Assembly (NCBI GenBank): GCA_007922225.1
Contig: ML679961.1
Span: forward strand, 77,242,798 to 77,306,797
DNA length: 64,000 bases
Direction: 5' to 3'
Origin: Emydura subglobosa
Lineage: Eukaryota; Chordata; Testudines; Chelidae
This document shows positions 1 to 10,430 of this stretch, piece by piece; the stretch's first letter is position 1; every line of letters begins with the position of its first letter. The translations under genes were made by a program, and so were the position numbers. Under the pieces are notes generated by a model, which did not search any database, was not told where the DNA came from, and worked only from the letters and a program-made list of their open reading frames with translations.

Positions 1-410
1 AACTAGGGGCAAGGGCAGCTGAGCGTCACAATCATCAATCCTAGTCTATGGGGGTTCGAGGCAAGACTTGTAATTCAGTTGTGGCCAAACCCCAAACTGA
101 GACACAGGGGTGATAGGAAGTGGTCTAGGGGAACATTAGCAAGGGTGGGCCAGACCCATGCGTTTACACGTTCAGAAACCTGGGCTGGGATCTGGAGGGA
201 GTGGGAAAGCCTGAGTTTCCATACCGACCCCAGAGCCGCAACTACTGGCCCAGGGAAGGGCAAGGGTTAGCATTGAAACTAGTCCAGTAAGGACCTCATC
301 CAGAAAGCAAAAGATCTATTGAATTGAAATAAAGACTGAGGTCAGAGGCCCAAACCAGGAGGCCTGCTGATTGACCAAACCGCCCACTATAGGAGCATAA
401 ATCAACCATT
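1..410. other. Unassigned non-coding stretch at left edge
   Basis: No ORF, exon boundary or repeat family that I recognise. Short open frames on both strands overlap each other and lack any protein signature. It may be the 5' continuation of the CR1 tail that follows, but I cannot show this. Confidence 0.4.
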
Positions 411-411
411 A

Positions 412-530
412 CCTGAGCTAGGAAAAAATTTCCCCATGGGCAGGTTATTCAAATTTGCTTACCATCTTGCACTTAGCAGTGTAATCTGTCTCTAGCCACT
501 TTCAGATGCAGACTAGATGTGATAATTCCT
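412..530 (+). mobile_element. Old CR1 LINE 3' end
   Basis: The stretch resembles the conserved 3' untranslated region of reptilian CR1 elements. It has a CCCCATGGGCAGGTTATTC-like core, then a block reading TGTCTCTAGCCACTTTCAGA and a GACTAGATG end, in the order seen in CR1 tails (bracketing the 'multi-step gain, pyrimidine, ..GACTAGATGG' signature). Divergence is high, so this is an old 5'-truncated copy. Family assignment is from recalled consensus. Confidence 0.5.
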
Positions 531-2660
531 TTCTTACTAAACTATGATAGTTAAAGTGGGATTCTGCTCTGAAAAGTAACTATATAAATATGGCATCTTT
601 TTTCTCAATATATCTTTCTTTTTGTATTTTCAGAATGAAATCTCTTGATTTAAGTGATAAAAATGTTTTTTATTGCTTCTTACTTCTATTAAACGTGTGT
701 AGATATCACAGCTAATAAAATGTGAACTGAAAGCTGCTCCTTCTTGTATATCAACTGCAAGGCTCCAATCTAATACAAACTGAAGTCAATAAAAATACTT
801 CCATTTAGTGGATTGGGCACTAACTATAATCAGTTACAATGGGTTGGTACTGAGGGCCTAACCTGAAGAAAGTTGAATTGTTGCATAGGGATAGTGTGGG
901 ACTAATTTGGCCTGCAGATTCTTTATCTATGGCAATGAAGTGGCAGAAGGAAAGAAACCAGGTTGGCTTTTGGAGCCCAGGCTGAGTTTGCAGGGCAGGC
1001 AGCTCCATAAACTCATCTAGCATTGAGATAATAAACATGGCACCCAACACTGATATTTCTCAGACATTTTAAATGTCTACATTTCTTTTTCAAATTGTGC
1101 TGCTAAAACCGCAATGTTTGTCTTTATTAAGTTTACATACACTGTATCCAAAATAGTACTTCTTATACACCCCAAATTCCCAGTGAGTTAAATGGAAAAT
1201 ATGTTTATTACTGATTTCAATAGAAATTTTGGATGCCTAAGCCCATTAGTTTTTCTAAATAATAGTAAGATGAAATAGTTAACTGTCTGAGAATCTAAAT
1301 TAGATTATTCCTGAAAGGTTAGATTTAACCAGAGGTAACTGTAAATCAAATCTGCTATTTCTGAGATGAAATCAAGCAGCATACCTAGTGTATATCATTT
1401 TATTAACATGCTTGCATTTAATATCTGAAGTACAGTCCTATTCCACTGATGTGGAATGGAATAAATAATGTAGGAGCTACTTTCTAACCGAGTCATCTTT
1501 GATCTGAAGATATCCTTGGGCCAGTTTATACATTGCTAAGCTGATTCTACTTTAGTTGCTTATCTGTGGTAAATTAGAACAGTTATAGTGATAATTGTAA
1601 ACGTAGTTATGTAAGCTGATCTGACAGCTCAGAAACTATGTATAATGCCTATGAGGGGCTAACTACAGCAAAACTATTTAAAAAATATTGTATAATTGTA
1701 TTTTATGCATGTAGCTTGGGTATAGGATGGATTAACCATTAAACTGGAACAGTATATTACAGAGTTTTGTTAAGGGGAAGGGGAAGAGACACTTCAAACT
1801 TGAGGATGAGGAAAGATAGTTCATTTATTATTTGATGTTTTCTTTTGACTTTTATATTACCTTTTCTATGTAGAATTGATTTCCTTAAACATGACCAGGA
1901 GAAGGGCAAGAAAAATGGGTTGGTGGGTTTTTTTGTTTGTTTGTTTTTTTTGTTATTCTGAATGGCTCCATAATAATTCAACTAGAGTGGAAATGGAACA
2001 GGTTTATTTCATTGTCAGCCGTTAATTTAAGACATTTTTTATCGTAGACTTCATAAAGCGTTAAAAAAATTGTTGCAGAGTACTTTTAAATGACTTATTC
2101 TTTTAAAGGGCACAATAATTTTATTATATTCTATCAGGAAGTACTGAAGCATTTTACAGCACTTCCAGATCTCTGTGTAACTGGTGCCTTTTAGTGGCTT
2201 TTATTAGCTTTCAGGGTTTTACTGTATTGCAGAAGAAGGCCTTTCACAATCACAGCAAATATTTATGCATTTATTCAGGGGTGCTGGAACACTTTGTATT
2301 GTGGGGATGGTGAGAGCCCACACTACTATGAATAGAGGAAATAAGGTACAACCCGGAAAAGACGTACACAGAGCCCTGGAAAGATGGGATTACAAAGGGT
2401 ACATCTACACAGGAATACAAGACCCATGGCACAGGGTCCCAGAGCCCAGCCTGAGCCCAAATGTCTACAGAGTGATTTTTTTTCAGCCTCCAAACCCTGT
2501 GAGCATCAGTCCACTGACCGGAGCCAGCTGCAGGTTTTGTTTACTCCTGTGTAGACATACCCAAAGGGGTCCAAGCATCCAGCCAGCCAACCAAGAAACT
2601 TTGACTTGGAAAATTTTGGACAGTAACAAGATATGAAAGCAGGAAAATACCTTATGATAA
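531..2660. other. AT-rich non-coding stretch
   Basis: AT-rich DNA with many stop codons in all frames and T-rich tracts (for example 1,929-1,951). Open frames are short and show no family resemblance. I see no exon with both splice signals and no repeat that I can name. Confidence 0.5.
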
Positions 2661-2679
2661 TAGTAACTCTTGGTTATAG

Positions 2680-2765
2680 TTCTTTTTAGCTGGGATTTTC
2701 AAAGGAGCCTAAGCATGGGGAGTTAGGATTTCAGTGCTTAGCTTCCATAAACTCCTTTATAAATC
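2680..2765. repeat. Ancient 'gggattttcaaaggagcc' foldback repeat fragment
   Basis: A GGGATTTTCAAAGGAGCCTA core is followed by a GGGAGTTAGG block and a partly complementary second half ending in AATCCCAGCC. This is the pattern of a short interspersed palindromic repeat common in turtle and crocodile DNA. Related text occurs at 45.8-46.8 kb in this window. Confidence 0.45.
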
Positions 2766-2799
2766 CCAGCCATTATCCATAAATCTTGAAGTTATTTTC

Positions 2800-2965
2800 T
2801 AAAAGAAGAAAAATAGCATCTCTACTTTACAGATGGGAAAAAACTGTGTCACAAATAGATAAAGTGATTTGCTCAAGTTCACCTAACAGAAGTGGGAATA
2901 GAACCCAGGTCTACTGATGCCTAATCATGGGCTGTATCCAGTAGAATGCATGGTCTCCTAGGTCT
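2800..2965 (-). mobile_element. MIR-like SINE, antisense
   Basis: The + strand reads TTTACAGATGGG...AACTGTG, then a GATTTGCTCAAGTTCACC block, then GAATAGAACCCAGGTCT. This is the reverse complement of the MIR/CORE-SINE layout: tRNA-like head with a B-box-like GGTTC, a CTTGGGCAAG-like core and a TCATCTGTAAA tail. It is therefore an ancient minus-strand copy. Confidence 0.65.
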
Positions 2966-3087
2966 GAAGCATGAAACCTTTACTCTCTCTTGAGTAGACC
3001 TTAATTATTTGACATCAATGGGACCACTCATGTGGATAAGGACTCTTTGGGCAAGTGAGGATTGCATGATCTGATCACTAATGAGAT

Positions 3088-3113
3088 TGTGGTGCAGCTA
3101 ATGCTGCACCACA
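3088..3113. repeat. Perfect 11-bp hairpin with 4-nt loop
   Basis: TGTGGTGCAGC at 3,088-3,098 is followed by the loop TAAT and then by its exact reverse complement at 3,103-3,113. Flanking text with a 'gggaccactcatgtg' block looks like an old palindromic repeat, so the hairpin may be a remnant of that. Confidence 0.6.
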
Positions 3114-4300
3114 GTTAAGGTTGTGTTAAAGAGTTTAAAAAATTGACAGAGGAGGTAGTGAATACCTGGTGGTTTTGAGTTTTAGTAAAACAAAAAAGGA
3201 TTGTAATCCTTAGTGAATTATAAAATGTTGGTGTAGTGGTTACATAACTTATGTTCTGGAAAGTTTATAATAAACTTTGAAAAAATAAGCTTTTGTGATT
3301 TTTCTTGGGGTACATCACTTTCTTTGTACCTCATTTGCAAGAAATCTAAAATGCTTTTGGACAAACTGTGCTTTGGCTACATTCTTTCTCTGATTTTTTC
3401 AATATCATACAGTGGTAGTGTTTGTCTATAGAGTATTTTACAACTTCTACATGATAATGCTAAATGCGTTCCAAGATGCACCTGCTGAAATTCAGTTCGA
3501 TGACAAAAAGTGTGCCAAGACCAGAATGTTGTTACTCATTAAAAGTTCCCTTAACTGGGAAAAAGAGGACCAGGATTTCACAGCTCACCTCTTCTAGCTG
3601 CTGTTTAAATTCCCATGTAATTCACTATCCTTATTATTGAATACACATATGAACGCAAACTCAGAAGACAGGAAAGAGCTGCTAAACAGCTCCCCTCTCC
3701 CTATTTCTCAAATAATTTAGCGGAGAGTTTATACAAGGTCACTAGAGGCCCAGAAGCCAGATCTTTAAAAGGACAAATCCCAGCCACATTTGCTTACTGT
3801 GCAGTCTCTGACTGACTAAATCAGTTTTGGTCATCCTCCCTCTAACCACTATAAACTGTAATCCTCTCCCTGATCCAGGAATTGAAGCTAGGCTTCCTGA
3901 TCACCCATATTTTATGGGTGACTAGTAAATAGTTCACGTGCATTTTTAGGGTTACACAAGTTGTTCTCCAGCAGCTAGTCTCAAAAGCTATTAGCAGTTA
4001 CACTTCTAACTCAAATAATAAGGGTCTATGGCTCTGAAGGTCAAGGCATTCAAATCCCTGTGGGTGATCTATGGGGTGAGATAGTATGATTGCATGGATC
4101 TGGCACTGTGAGACGACCTCTTTAAAACAGTGTTTGTACTTACACTATGATAATCTGTAAATTATTACATGAATGCCCCAAATCCCCCTTTCATATTTCA
4201 GTCACTTGTCACCCCTTTTGTTTGTTATAACTTTTGTCTGTGTTGTGTCCCCCCACTGTGCCCAATCCACAGAGGATGTGAGTCTGTGACAAGAATCAGC
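3114..4300. other. Non-coding stretch, nothing recognised
   Basis: No long open frame, no CpG enrichment and no repeat I can name. One 61-codon frame (3,412-3,597, +) has no splice context or protein signature. Confidence 0.5.
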
Positions 4301-4304
4301 TGGC

Positions 4305-4445
4305 GAGCCTGGCTCTTTAGCTCAAAGTGAAAAGATACATTTCTTTTTAGCTGTCGAGGTCATTGGTTCAGTCCCTGTTGTAGGTCAAGATGATGACCAT
4401 CATTCTTGCAGATGTCTCACATTGTCATGTTTGCAGACTGAGTGG
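4305..4445 (+). mobile_element. tRNA-derived SINE
   Basis: A box-like TTTAGCTCAAAGTG at about 4,316 and a B box-like TTGGTTCAGTCCC at about 4,363 are separated by tRNA-like spacing. This is the structure of the RNA polymerase III promoter in the tRNA-derived SINEs described from turtles. The 3' body after GTTGTAGGTC is diverged and its end is not clear. Confidence 0.6.
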
Positions 4446-4748
4446 TATTCTTCCTACCTGCATGGAAAGGGGAATGCAATAGGCAGACTACTGGTGGCAC
4501 ACACCCTACTACTGTATTGCTCCTGACTGTTTCCCATTTCCAGAAGTCCATGAGAGGCTATGGAGTGCTTCAGTGAGTAATTACAGAGACTCCTTCATGG
4601 AAGTTCCCTTCAGCTGAGCAGTTGTGTCATTACTGCTAAATATGGAAAGTTGCTTTTACTTTCAGTAACATCTAAATGGGGATAAAATGTTATAAAAAGA
4701 ATTTACTGAGACACCTGCAACCTAGTGAAAAGTGAGAGAAGTTGTGAC
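4446..4748. other. Non-coding stretch, nothing recognised
   Basis: Ordinary AT-rich DNA between a SINE and a MITE. No feature is supported. Confidence 0.5.
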
Positions 4749-4751
4749 TTA

Positions 4752-5032
4752 GGGCAGGTTTATACTACTGCTTAAGTCGAACTAATTTACATCACTCAGG
4801 GGTGTGAAAAGCACCCCCTACTGAGCAACACAAGTAACAGCCGTCCACACTGGCTCTATGTCTGTAGGAGATGCTCTTCCGTTGACATACCACCTCCATG
4901 AGGCAGAAGCTAATTATGCCAATGAGAGAGCACTCTCCCATTGGCATACAGCATCTTCACCAGATGTGCTACAGCAGTGCAAGTGCATCGGTGCAACTGC
5001 ACCAACGTAGCACTTCTAGTGTAAACCTGCCC
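4752..5032 (-). mobile_element. 281-bp Harbinger-like MITE
   Basis: Terminal inverted repeats GGGCAGGTTTATACTA (left) and its near complement ending TAGTGTAAACCTGCCC (right). Flanking triplets are TTA and ATA, so a TWA target duplication is not exact. The inside holds a CACTCAGGGGTGTGAAAA block and a mirrored GACATA/GGCATA inverted core shared with copies at 18.54, 29.9, 37.45 and 42.5 kb. There is no coding capacity. It would have been moved by an autonomous Harbinger-type transposase, such as the one at 56-59 kb. Confidence 0.7.
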
Positions 5033-7390
5033 ATAGTCAGCTTCAACAGCTCAGTTTCTCTCTCCAGTTCTCAGGCGGGTGCTGCTCCTTTCCCCCCTGA
5101 TTATGGAGAGTTAACCACAGAGGTGAGCCAAAGCTGTATAATACCCCCACCCTCCAGAAACTAGCAAACAAAAACTGCATTTAGTGACAGTTAAGGTTAT
5201 TGTAGGGCACACTCCACCAAAAACTTTCAAAGCATGGAAATAAGACATTAAAGAGAAAGACATGTGCATTCCTTTCCTCCTTCATAATGCTTGTCAACAC
5301 TTCATAAGGTTTTTGCTTTTATCTCCAACAGCTATCCATATGCAACACATAACCCATCTTCAACACATTTTCATTCTATGCAAAACCTTTAACTGTGACC
5401 TCAGAAAAGTTAAAGCAAAATAAGTTCCTAAATGCACCTAAATGAACCAACTTGGCTGTGCTGATCTGTTGATATTATTGATATAAAAGCATGTTCTGGT
5501 TATAGTGAATAACAGTAAATTCAGATTTTTCAGCCTAAAAACTGAAATATTCTTGAGTTGCTTTTTTTTTAACCAAGAGTTGAGGGTTTTATTTGAAAAA
5601 GTTTATTTTTCTCCATAAACCTGACTGCCCTATTTTCAGTAGTATCCCTTGGGTTATGAAATGGGCGAATCAGCAAGTCAGTTTCTTATCAACTGGAAGA
5701 ACACATGTTCAGATGCTTTAAAATTTAAAGAGCACAAAGTAGGGACCCATTAGGAGAAAGTAAACACCTCCCATCCGAATTAAATTCATCTTTTTCTGTT
5801 GGCTTGTTGAGGAATATTCTGATTACCTGTCAACTGCCATCTCATTTCTAGGAGATCGAGAGGGTTAAGCATCACCCCCCTCACCCACATCCCTCCTTTA
5901 GGATGTATGCAGAAGGAAGATTCCTCTGCACAACTCCAAGGAGTGTGACCAATGCATAGAAACGTCTTTGTGAAAATCTGCCAGTTAATAAATATCTATG
6001 CACCTACCCACTTTGTGCCTGAAATCAATTTTCAGTGCACAGCCCCATATTCATAAATATTAATGGATGCAATGTGTAGCGCAGAATATTCCTTATTTCA
6101 AAAATGGAAATTCCTTGTTTAAAAAATATTTGAGTGCTGCAACAGTAAATACATTTTAAACTGTACAAAGCTGTTTTGTAAACTTTTAAAATATTATAGA
6201 AATGAATATCTAAGGGAATTTACATATAGTCTATTCCACTTACATTTCATACAATGGCTTAATGTAGGTATATTATGCCAGATCACCACTTATGCTATCA
6301 TTTTGGTTGAACATCATTTTCTGTTTATAGATGGACTATTCTAAAACCTACATACTTACTCAGATTGTCTTGAAATTTGCTGTGTTTCATTGAAATTCTG
6401 GGCGGTGTTACTGTTCCACACATAGGATCATCTCAGGAAGGTGTTCCTGAGATACTGTCCCCCCCCTCCCAAAAAAAACCCCAAAAAACCCCCAGCATAT
6501 TACAAAATGTTCATTCATCTAACTCTTTTTTGCACAAACTTGGGGCTTAAACTATAGCTCTAATAATCCTCCAATTGATCTCAGTAATTTGGCATTTATT
6601 TCAGCTAGAGTATGGCACCCACTGATCCTTTGAAGAAGCAATGCTGAAAAAGTTACTGACTTTGTGTTTAGAAATTGGCTTGTGCCAACATTGCTGAGCC
6701 AAAGAGATTGAAGTGCATTTGTGCAGCAACACTAGGGCTCTACTGCAACAAGAGGCAGGCACTTGTTACAATACCTGAGTGTCTCAAGGTGACATGTTGT
6801 GCTCCTTAAATTTGAATTGTAGCCAGGTACTATAAGTTCAAGCTCTTCCCCTTGACAGTTTTCAGAGAACATGTCATGTGAATGTTCCTTGCTTTCTGTC
6901 TGCATTCTGTAAATTTTGCCCTGAGACCAAAAGTTCTGGTTTGAGTGGTATTCTAAAGTGCTCTAAAATCCACCTGCTGATTCTGATTTTACTGTAGAAT
7001 TATTGTAAAGAAAATAGCATTGATTAAACAGAGGGAAAATGAAAGATAGCTAGGCTAATGTAATCATGTTTTCTGAACAATGGAACAGAATGTGATCAAA
7101 GGAAATCAAGTTGTGGGGTCATTTGGTCCAGGGATTCCTGAGACAGAGTCCCTTTAACAGAAGCTGTTTATAACATAGTCAGATTTTTATAACTTTTTTT
7201 TTGGTTCAGTGTGAGGGAATAAGAGGAATTGGAGTAGTAAGGAAGAATGTGTTGGAGCTGTTTTTGGAATGGTACAGGAAGGGAAGGGGGATAAATGGGA
7301 TTGGGTGGTTGTGATGTTTTGGAGGTCACCCTGGCCAGTAAGGGGTTCTGCCTGCTTTGTAACCTTAGGGTGCCTTAATGCTATTTTCCT
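5033..7390. other. Non-coding stretch with a possible conserved element
   Basis: AT-rich, no gene. Part of it (about 5,930-6,130) is low-complexity-free and contains several octamer- and MEF2-like AT motifs, the look of a vertebrate conserved non-coding element, but this cannot be shown without alignment. A C/A homopolymer block lies at 6,458-6,493. Confidence 0.35.
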
Positions 7391-7394
7391 ATGT

Positions 7395-8240
7395 GTCAGA
7401 ACCCTGACACCAGTAGCTGGCCAGCAAGCATAAAAGTCTCACCCTACTTACTCCTTGCAGGGTGACCCCAAGAGCCCTTCCACTTCCAAGTCTCCCTAAA
7501 TTCATCTACCCTGAGTTCTTAACTCCCAGACACTGTGACTTTTCCCCTCTGGTTTATCACCCCTAATGGAGTGAAACCTGCCCCCAGTTATCAGTTCATT
7601 TTGGCACATACATGCCACACAGTTTGCATGATTGAGACCTGGTGGGGATAAAAATAAATAAAAGGTTTATTTAATAGAAAAATCACAGACTCATAGATGA
7701 ATTAGCAAAGGAAGCAAACACATACAAGTTACACAGAAAATAAACAGAAAGATGCTTTACATTTCTATATTAGCTAAATTTCCCTTTCTAATACAAGTTA
7801 CCTATTTTCTTTTACCAGTTTCCTAGTACGCTCCCTGTCATAGAGGAGATCCAGACTTTCATGGACAGCACCCTGCCTTGACGCTGGCCCTCAGCCACAA
7901 TCCTGCTTTTAAAAGCTTATACCTCACTCCCTTTTCTCTTTCTCCTGGTATCATGACTCATGGATAGTTATTAAAAGTGGGGAAAACTCCCTCCTTTCTT
8001 AGTTTTCCAAGACTGGGGTTTTCTTTCCAGTTTCAACATCTTTCCATTAACTTTAATGGTCCATCATATTGGTCTTTTCCTGGCTTGTACAATGTCTGTG
8101 CTAAGTGCTTGGAGCTCATCTGGGTAGTAAGACAGCCCCAGCCTGTCTGGCTGACCAACTCCCTATTGTGAGGTGGAGCTGAATGTTACAGCACCAATTA
8201 AGAGCACATTTTTTGTATCTATACAAATACACAATCCCAC
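7395..8240 (-). mobile_element. Probable LTR, minus orientation, bounds unclear
   Basis: Read on the minus strand, this stretch ends with an A-rich segment containing AATAAACCTTTTATT (complement of 7,656-7,672), a usual LTR polyadenylation layout. Downstream (lower coordinates) is the 'CTGGTGTCAGGGTTCTGACA' type of U5 text. The body (7,850-8,170) resembles U3 of reptilian endogenous retrovirus LTRs. I see no convincing target duplication, and there are no retroviral genes. Confidence 0.4.
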
Positions 8241-8313
8241 TACATTCCCTCCTCCCCACAGAGCCTCCACCTTTAAAAGGGGCATAGAGTAGCAAGTGGG
8301 AGGGTAGAGCTGG

Positions 8314-8332
8314 GTGTGTGTGTGTGTGTGTG
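8314..8332 (+). repeat. (GT)n microsatellite
   Basis: An uninterrupted GT dinucleotide run, followed by ACACGTACAC. Confidence 0.95.
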
Positions 8333-8702
8333 TACACGTACACTTACACGGGAAAGGGGGCTTGAAGCACCAGGGTGGTCAGAGCAGAGGGCACAGCGGC
8401 AGGAATGATGGAGGAGTTGGAGCAGTGTTAGAGTCTCTGAACAGATGGTGGGAATACAGGGGCCAGAGCAATAATCAGGGAGATGGGGGTATTGGAACAA
8501 TGCATTGTAAAGTGCAGTGGAAAGGAAGAGGTCAGAATGGTGCAGTGAGGGATGCCAGCGGGCTTCATCTCTGTCCTTCCCCCATATGCCCACATCCATA
8601 CTGCCCTCCCTTCAAAAATGTCCCCATTGTGTCCATGCCAGGCCCTGCACCCCCTCCCAGCTCCTCAACGCGTGGGCTCCATACCAGCGCTTGCCTCTCC
8701 AG

Positions 8703-8767
8703 GATGGGGAGAGCTGAAGAGGAAGAACCAGATTGTGGTGGGACACAAGAAGATCATGCAGGGGCAG
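8703..8767 (+). other. Candidate 65-bp internal exon (weak)
   Basis: A pyrimidine-rich acceptor (CTTGCCTCTCCAG at 8,690-8,702) and a strong donor (CAG/GTAAGG at 8,765-8,773) bracket 65 bp. One + frame across it is open (WGELKRKNQIVVGHKKIMQ) and stays open on both sides. I do not recognise the peptide. Such site pairs also occur by chance, and the segment lies upstream of the CpG island, so it would belong to another transcript or to an alternative upstream promoter. Confidence 0.2.
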
Positions 8768-9899
8768 GTAAGGGCTAACATAGAGTCAGTGCATTCTGTG
8801 GCTCGGTAATTATTACCAAAGAACCAGCGTCAGTGCAGGTGGAGAGCTGGGCTGTGGCAATGAGCATGCTGAGAAATAGTTTATAGAAAACCAAGCAAGG
8901 ATCTTAAGTGCTTCTCCCCCCCCCCCAACTTTGATACCACAGAGAGGTTGCCCAGTGCTGCCTCTGGCCCCTCCAGAAAGCAGAGAGTGGCTCAGTGTAA
9001 ACCTCTGAAAACCAGGAAAGGGAGAGTTAAGATACCTGCAGGGGTGGCCCTGTGATCTTAACTCTACCTTTTCCCTGTGGGCTGTCCCTGCCCACCAAAC
9101 GCAAGGCTTCCCCCCAGGACGCCCTTCAGGGCCAGGGTTCCACAGCCTTGCCCGGGCTAGGGGGGCCGGGCTCTTGGTACTGCGCGTGGCGGTGTGACCA
9201 GGAGCTGCGTGCTGCTTAGGCGGAGTCCAGAGGCGCACTGCTGGCTCCCGAGAGCGCAAACACACGGGCCACGGGCTCCCTGCCCAGTTCCCACCAGGCC
9301 AGGCGCAGGTCAGCGCACATTCTCCTCCCCCCCGTTTTAGGGGAAACCCCACGGCTAGCGTGTACAGCTGAGAAGATGCTCCTGGTACAACCACGACCGC
9401 TGCCCCTCCCGCCCCCATCCCCAGCTGGGTCAACGGGAACCACCCAATAGGAACGATGCAGCTGGCCCCGAAGTCAATTTCCGCCTAATTTCGGGTCGCC
9501 CCTCGTGGGCTGTGCGCGTCTCTGCCGCAGCTGGGATTTTAAACAGCGCCGCTGGAGCATGCCTGCTCTGCTACACAACCTACTTAAACCCGCGCAGGAG
9601 GCTCGGCTGGACATTGTGGCCGACCCCACCCCACCGCCCGGGGAGGGAGGCTGCCTGCGTCCCGTCCCGTCCCGTCCCCAACTTCTGCCTGCCGAGCTGC
9701 AGGCTCCGGGCAGCGCGCGCCTGGCTGAGGGAAGGACACAAATGCGCGAGGCGCTGCCTCCGCCACCAGCCCCCGTCTCCAAAGTACTTTCTGGGGCGCG
9801 GGGTGAAGTCAGGCGCGCTCCGCCGGAGGGAAAGGCAGCCTCTCGCCTCAGCGGTGCGGGCGTGGCCTGCGGGGGGGTGGGTGAGCGGCTGGCGGCAGA

Positions 9900-10225
9900 G
9901 TGAGGCGGGAGCGGAGCGCTCTGCCCTCCAGGGGGACACGGAGAAGGAAGCCGGCGCCGCTCCCCCACACCGGTTTTGCAGAGCGCCTGTGCGCGTCGCG
10001 TCCAGCCCCGCTGCTCCCCCTCCCTCCGATGCTCCCTGGAAGTTGGGAAGCGTTTCGCCAGCCGGAGAAGCGCCTTCCTTGTTCCTTTCCCACCGCAGCA
10101 GCTTGGGTGTCTCCAGCTCCCGCCATGCCGGATTACAAACGCCGCGGGGAGGGGAGCAAGATAAGCAGCGCGCTTGGCCCGCCAGGCGGGTGCTGCTGAG
10201 CGGAGCCGGGGCGTGCAGCCGGCAG
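9900..10225 (+). other. Candidate first exon (5' UTR) ending at a strong donor
   Basis: The 3' limit is CCGGCAG/GTAAGC, a near-consensus U2 donor with its GT at 10,226-10,227. The 5' limit (transcription start) cannot be set from sequence, and 9,900 is a rough guess within the densest CpG part. Inside is one ATG in good context (10,125) that opens a 24-codon frame with a stop before the donor, so the exon would be untranslated apart from that upstream ORF. The gene is not recognised. The next exon may lie beyond this window. Confidence 0.5.
10125..10199 (+). CDS. Short upstream ORF in the candidate first exon
   Basis: Twenty-four codons starting at CCGCCATGC, which has C at +4 but a good GCC upstream context. 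The peptide begins MPDYKRRGEGSK and ends PGGCC, with TGA at 10,197. It is basic and low in hydrophobic residues and matches no family I know. If transcribed it would act as a uORF that lowers translation of a main frame further 3'. It could equally be chance. Confidence 0.25.
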   Translation: MPDYKRRGEGSKISSALGPPGGCC

Positions 10226-10430
10226 GTAAGCCCGTGCTAGGAACTACAACCAGGGCGGGCAGCGGAAAGGCGAGAGGGGGCGGGGGAGTGGCTCTGTTCC
10301 CCAGGGCTAAGCAGACACTTCTGGGGACTGGGAGGGAACTCAAAGCCCTTTGCAGCGTCCGCCTGGGTTCTTGGGATTGTGCAGCCGATTGCCCGCGGTG
10401 AAACTTCAAGCGACATTTGTTTCTATTTCT

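Larger units (their letters stand above)
9090..10430 (+). promoter_or_regulatory. CpG island, probable gene promoter
   Basis: A sharply bounded GC- and CpG-rich block of about 1.3 kb in AT-rich surroundings, with CpGs dense from 9,480 to 10,430. It contains GC boxes (CCGCCCCC-type near 9,408 and GGGGGCGGGGG near 10,275), a CCAAT box (CACCCAATAG at 9,441) and a short CGTCC pentamer run at 9,658-9,678. There is no clear TATA box, as is usual for CpG-island promoters. Direction is inferred as + from the strong splice donor at 10,226. The frames open on both strands here are a product of low stop-codon frequency in GC-rich DNA. Confidence 0.8.

Noticed and set aside
8273..8778. Overlapping frames around the GT microsatellite as a gene
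   Set aside because: The frames include the translated microsatellite and run on both strands. Only the short 8,703-8,767 segment has splice-like borders.
9474..10409. Long open frames on both strands across the CpG island (up to 311 codons on the minus strand)
   Set aside because: GC-rich DNA has few stop codons. The frames overlap on opposite strands, are rich in R, P, A and G and have no domain.
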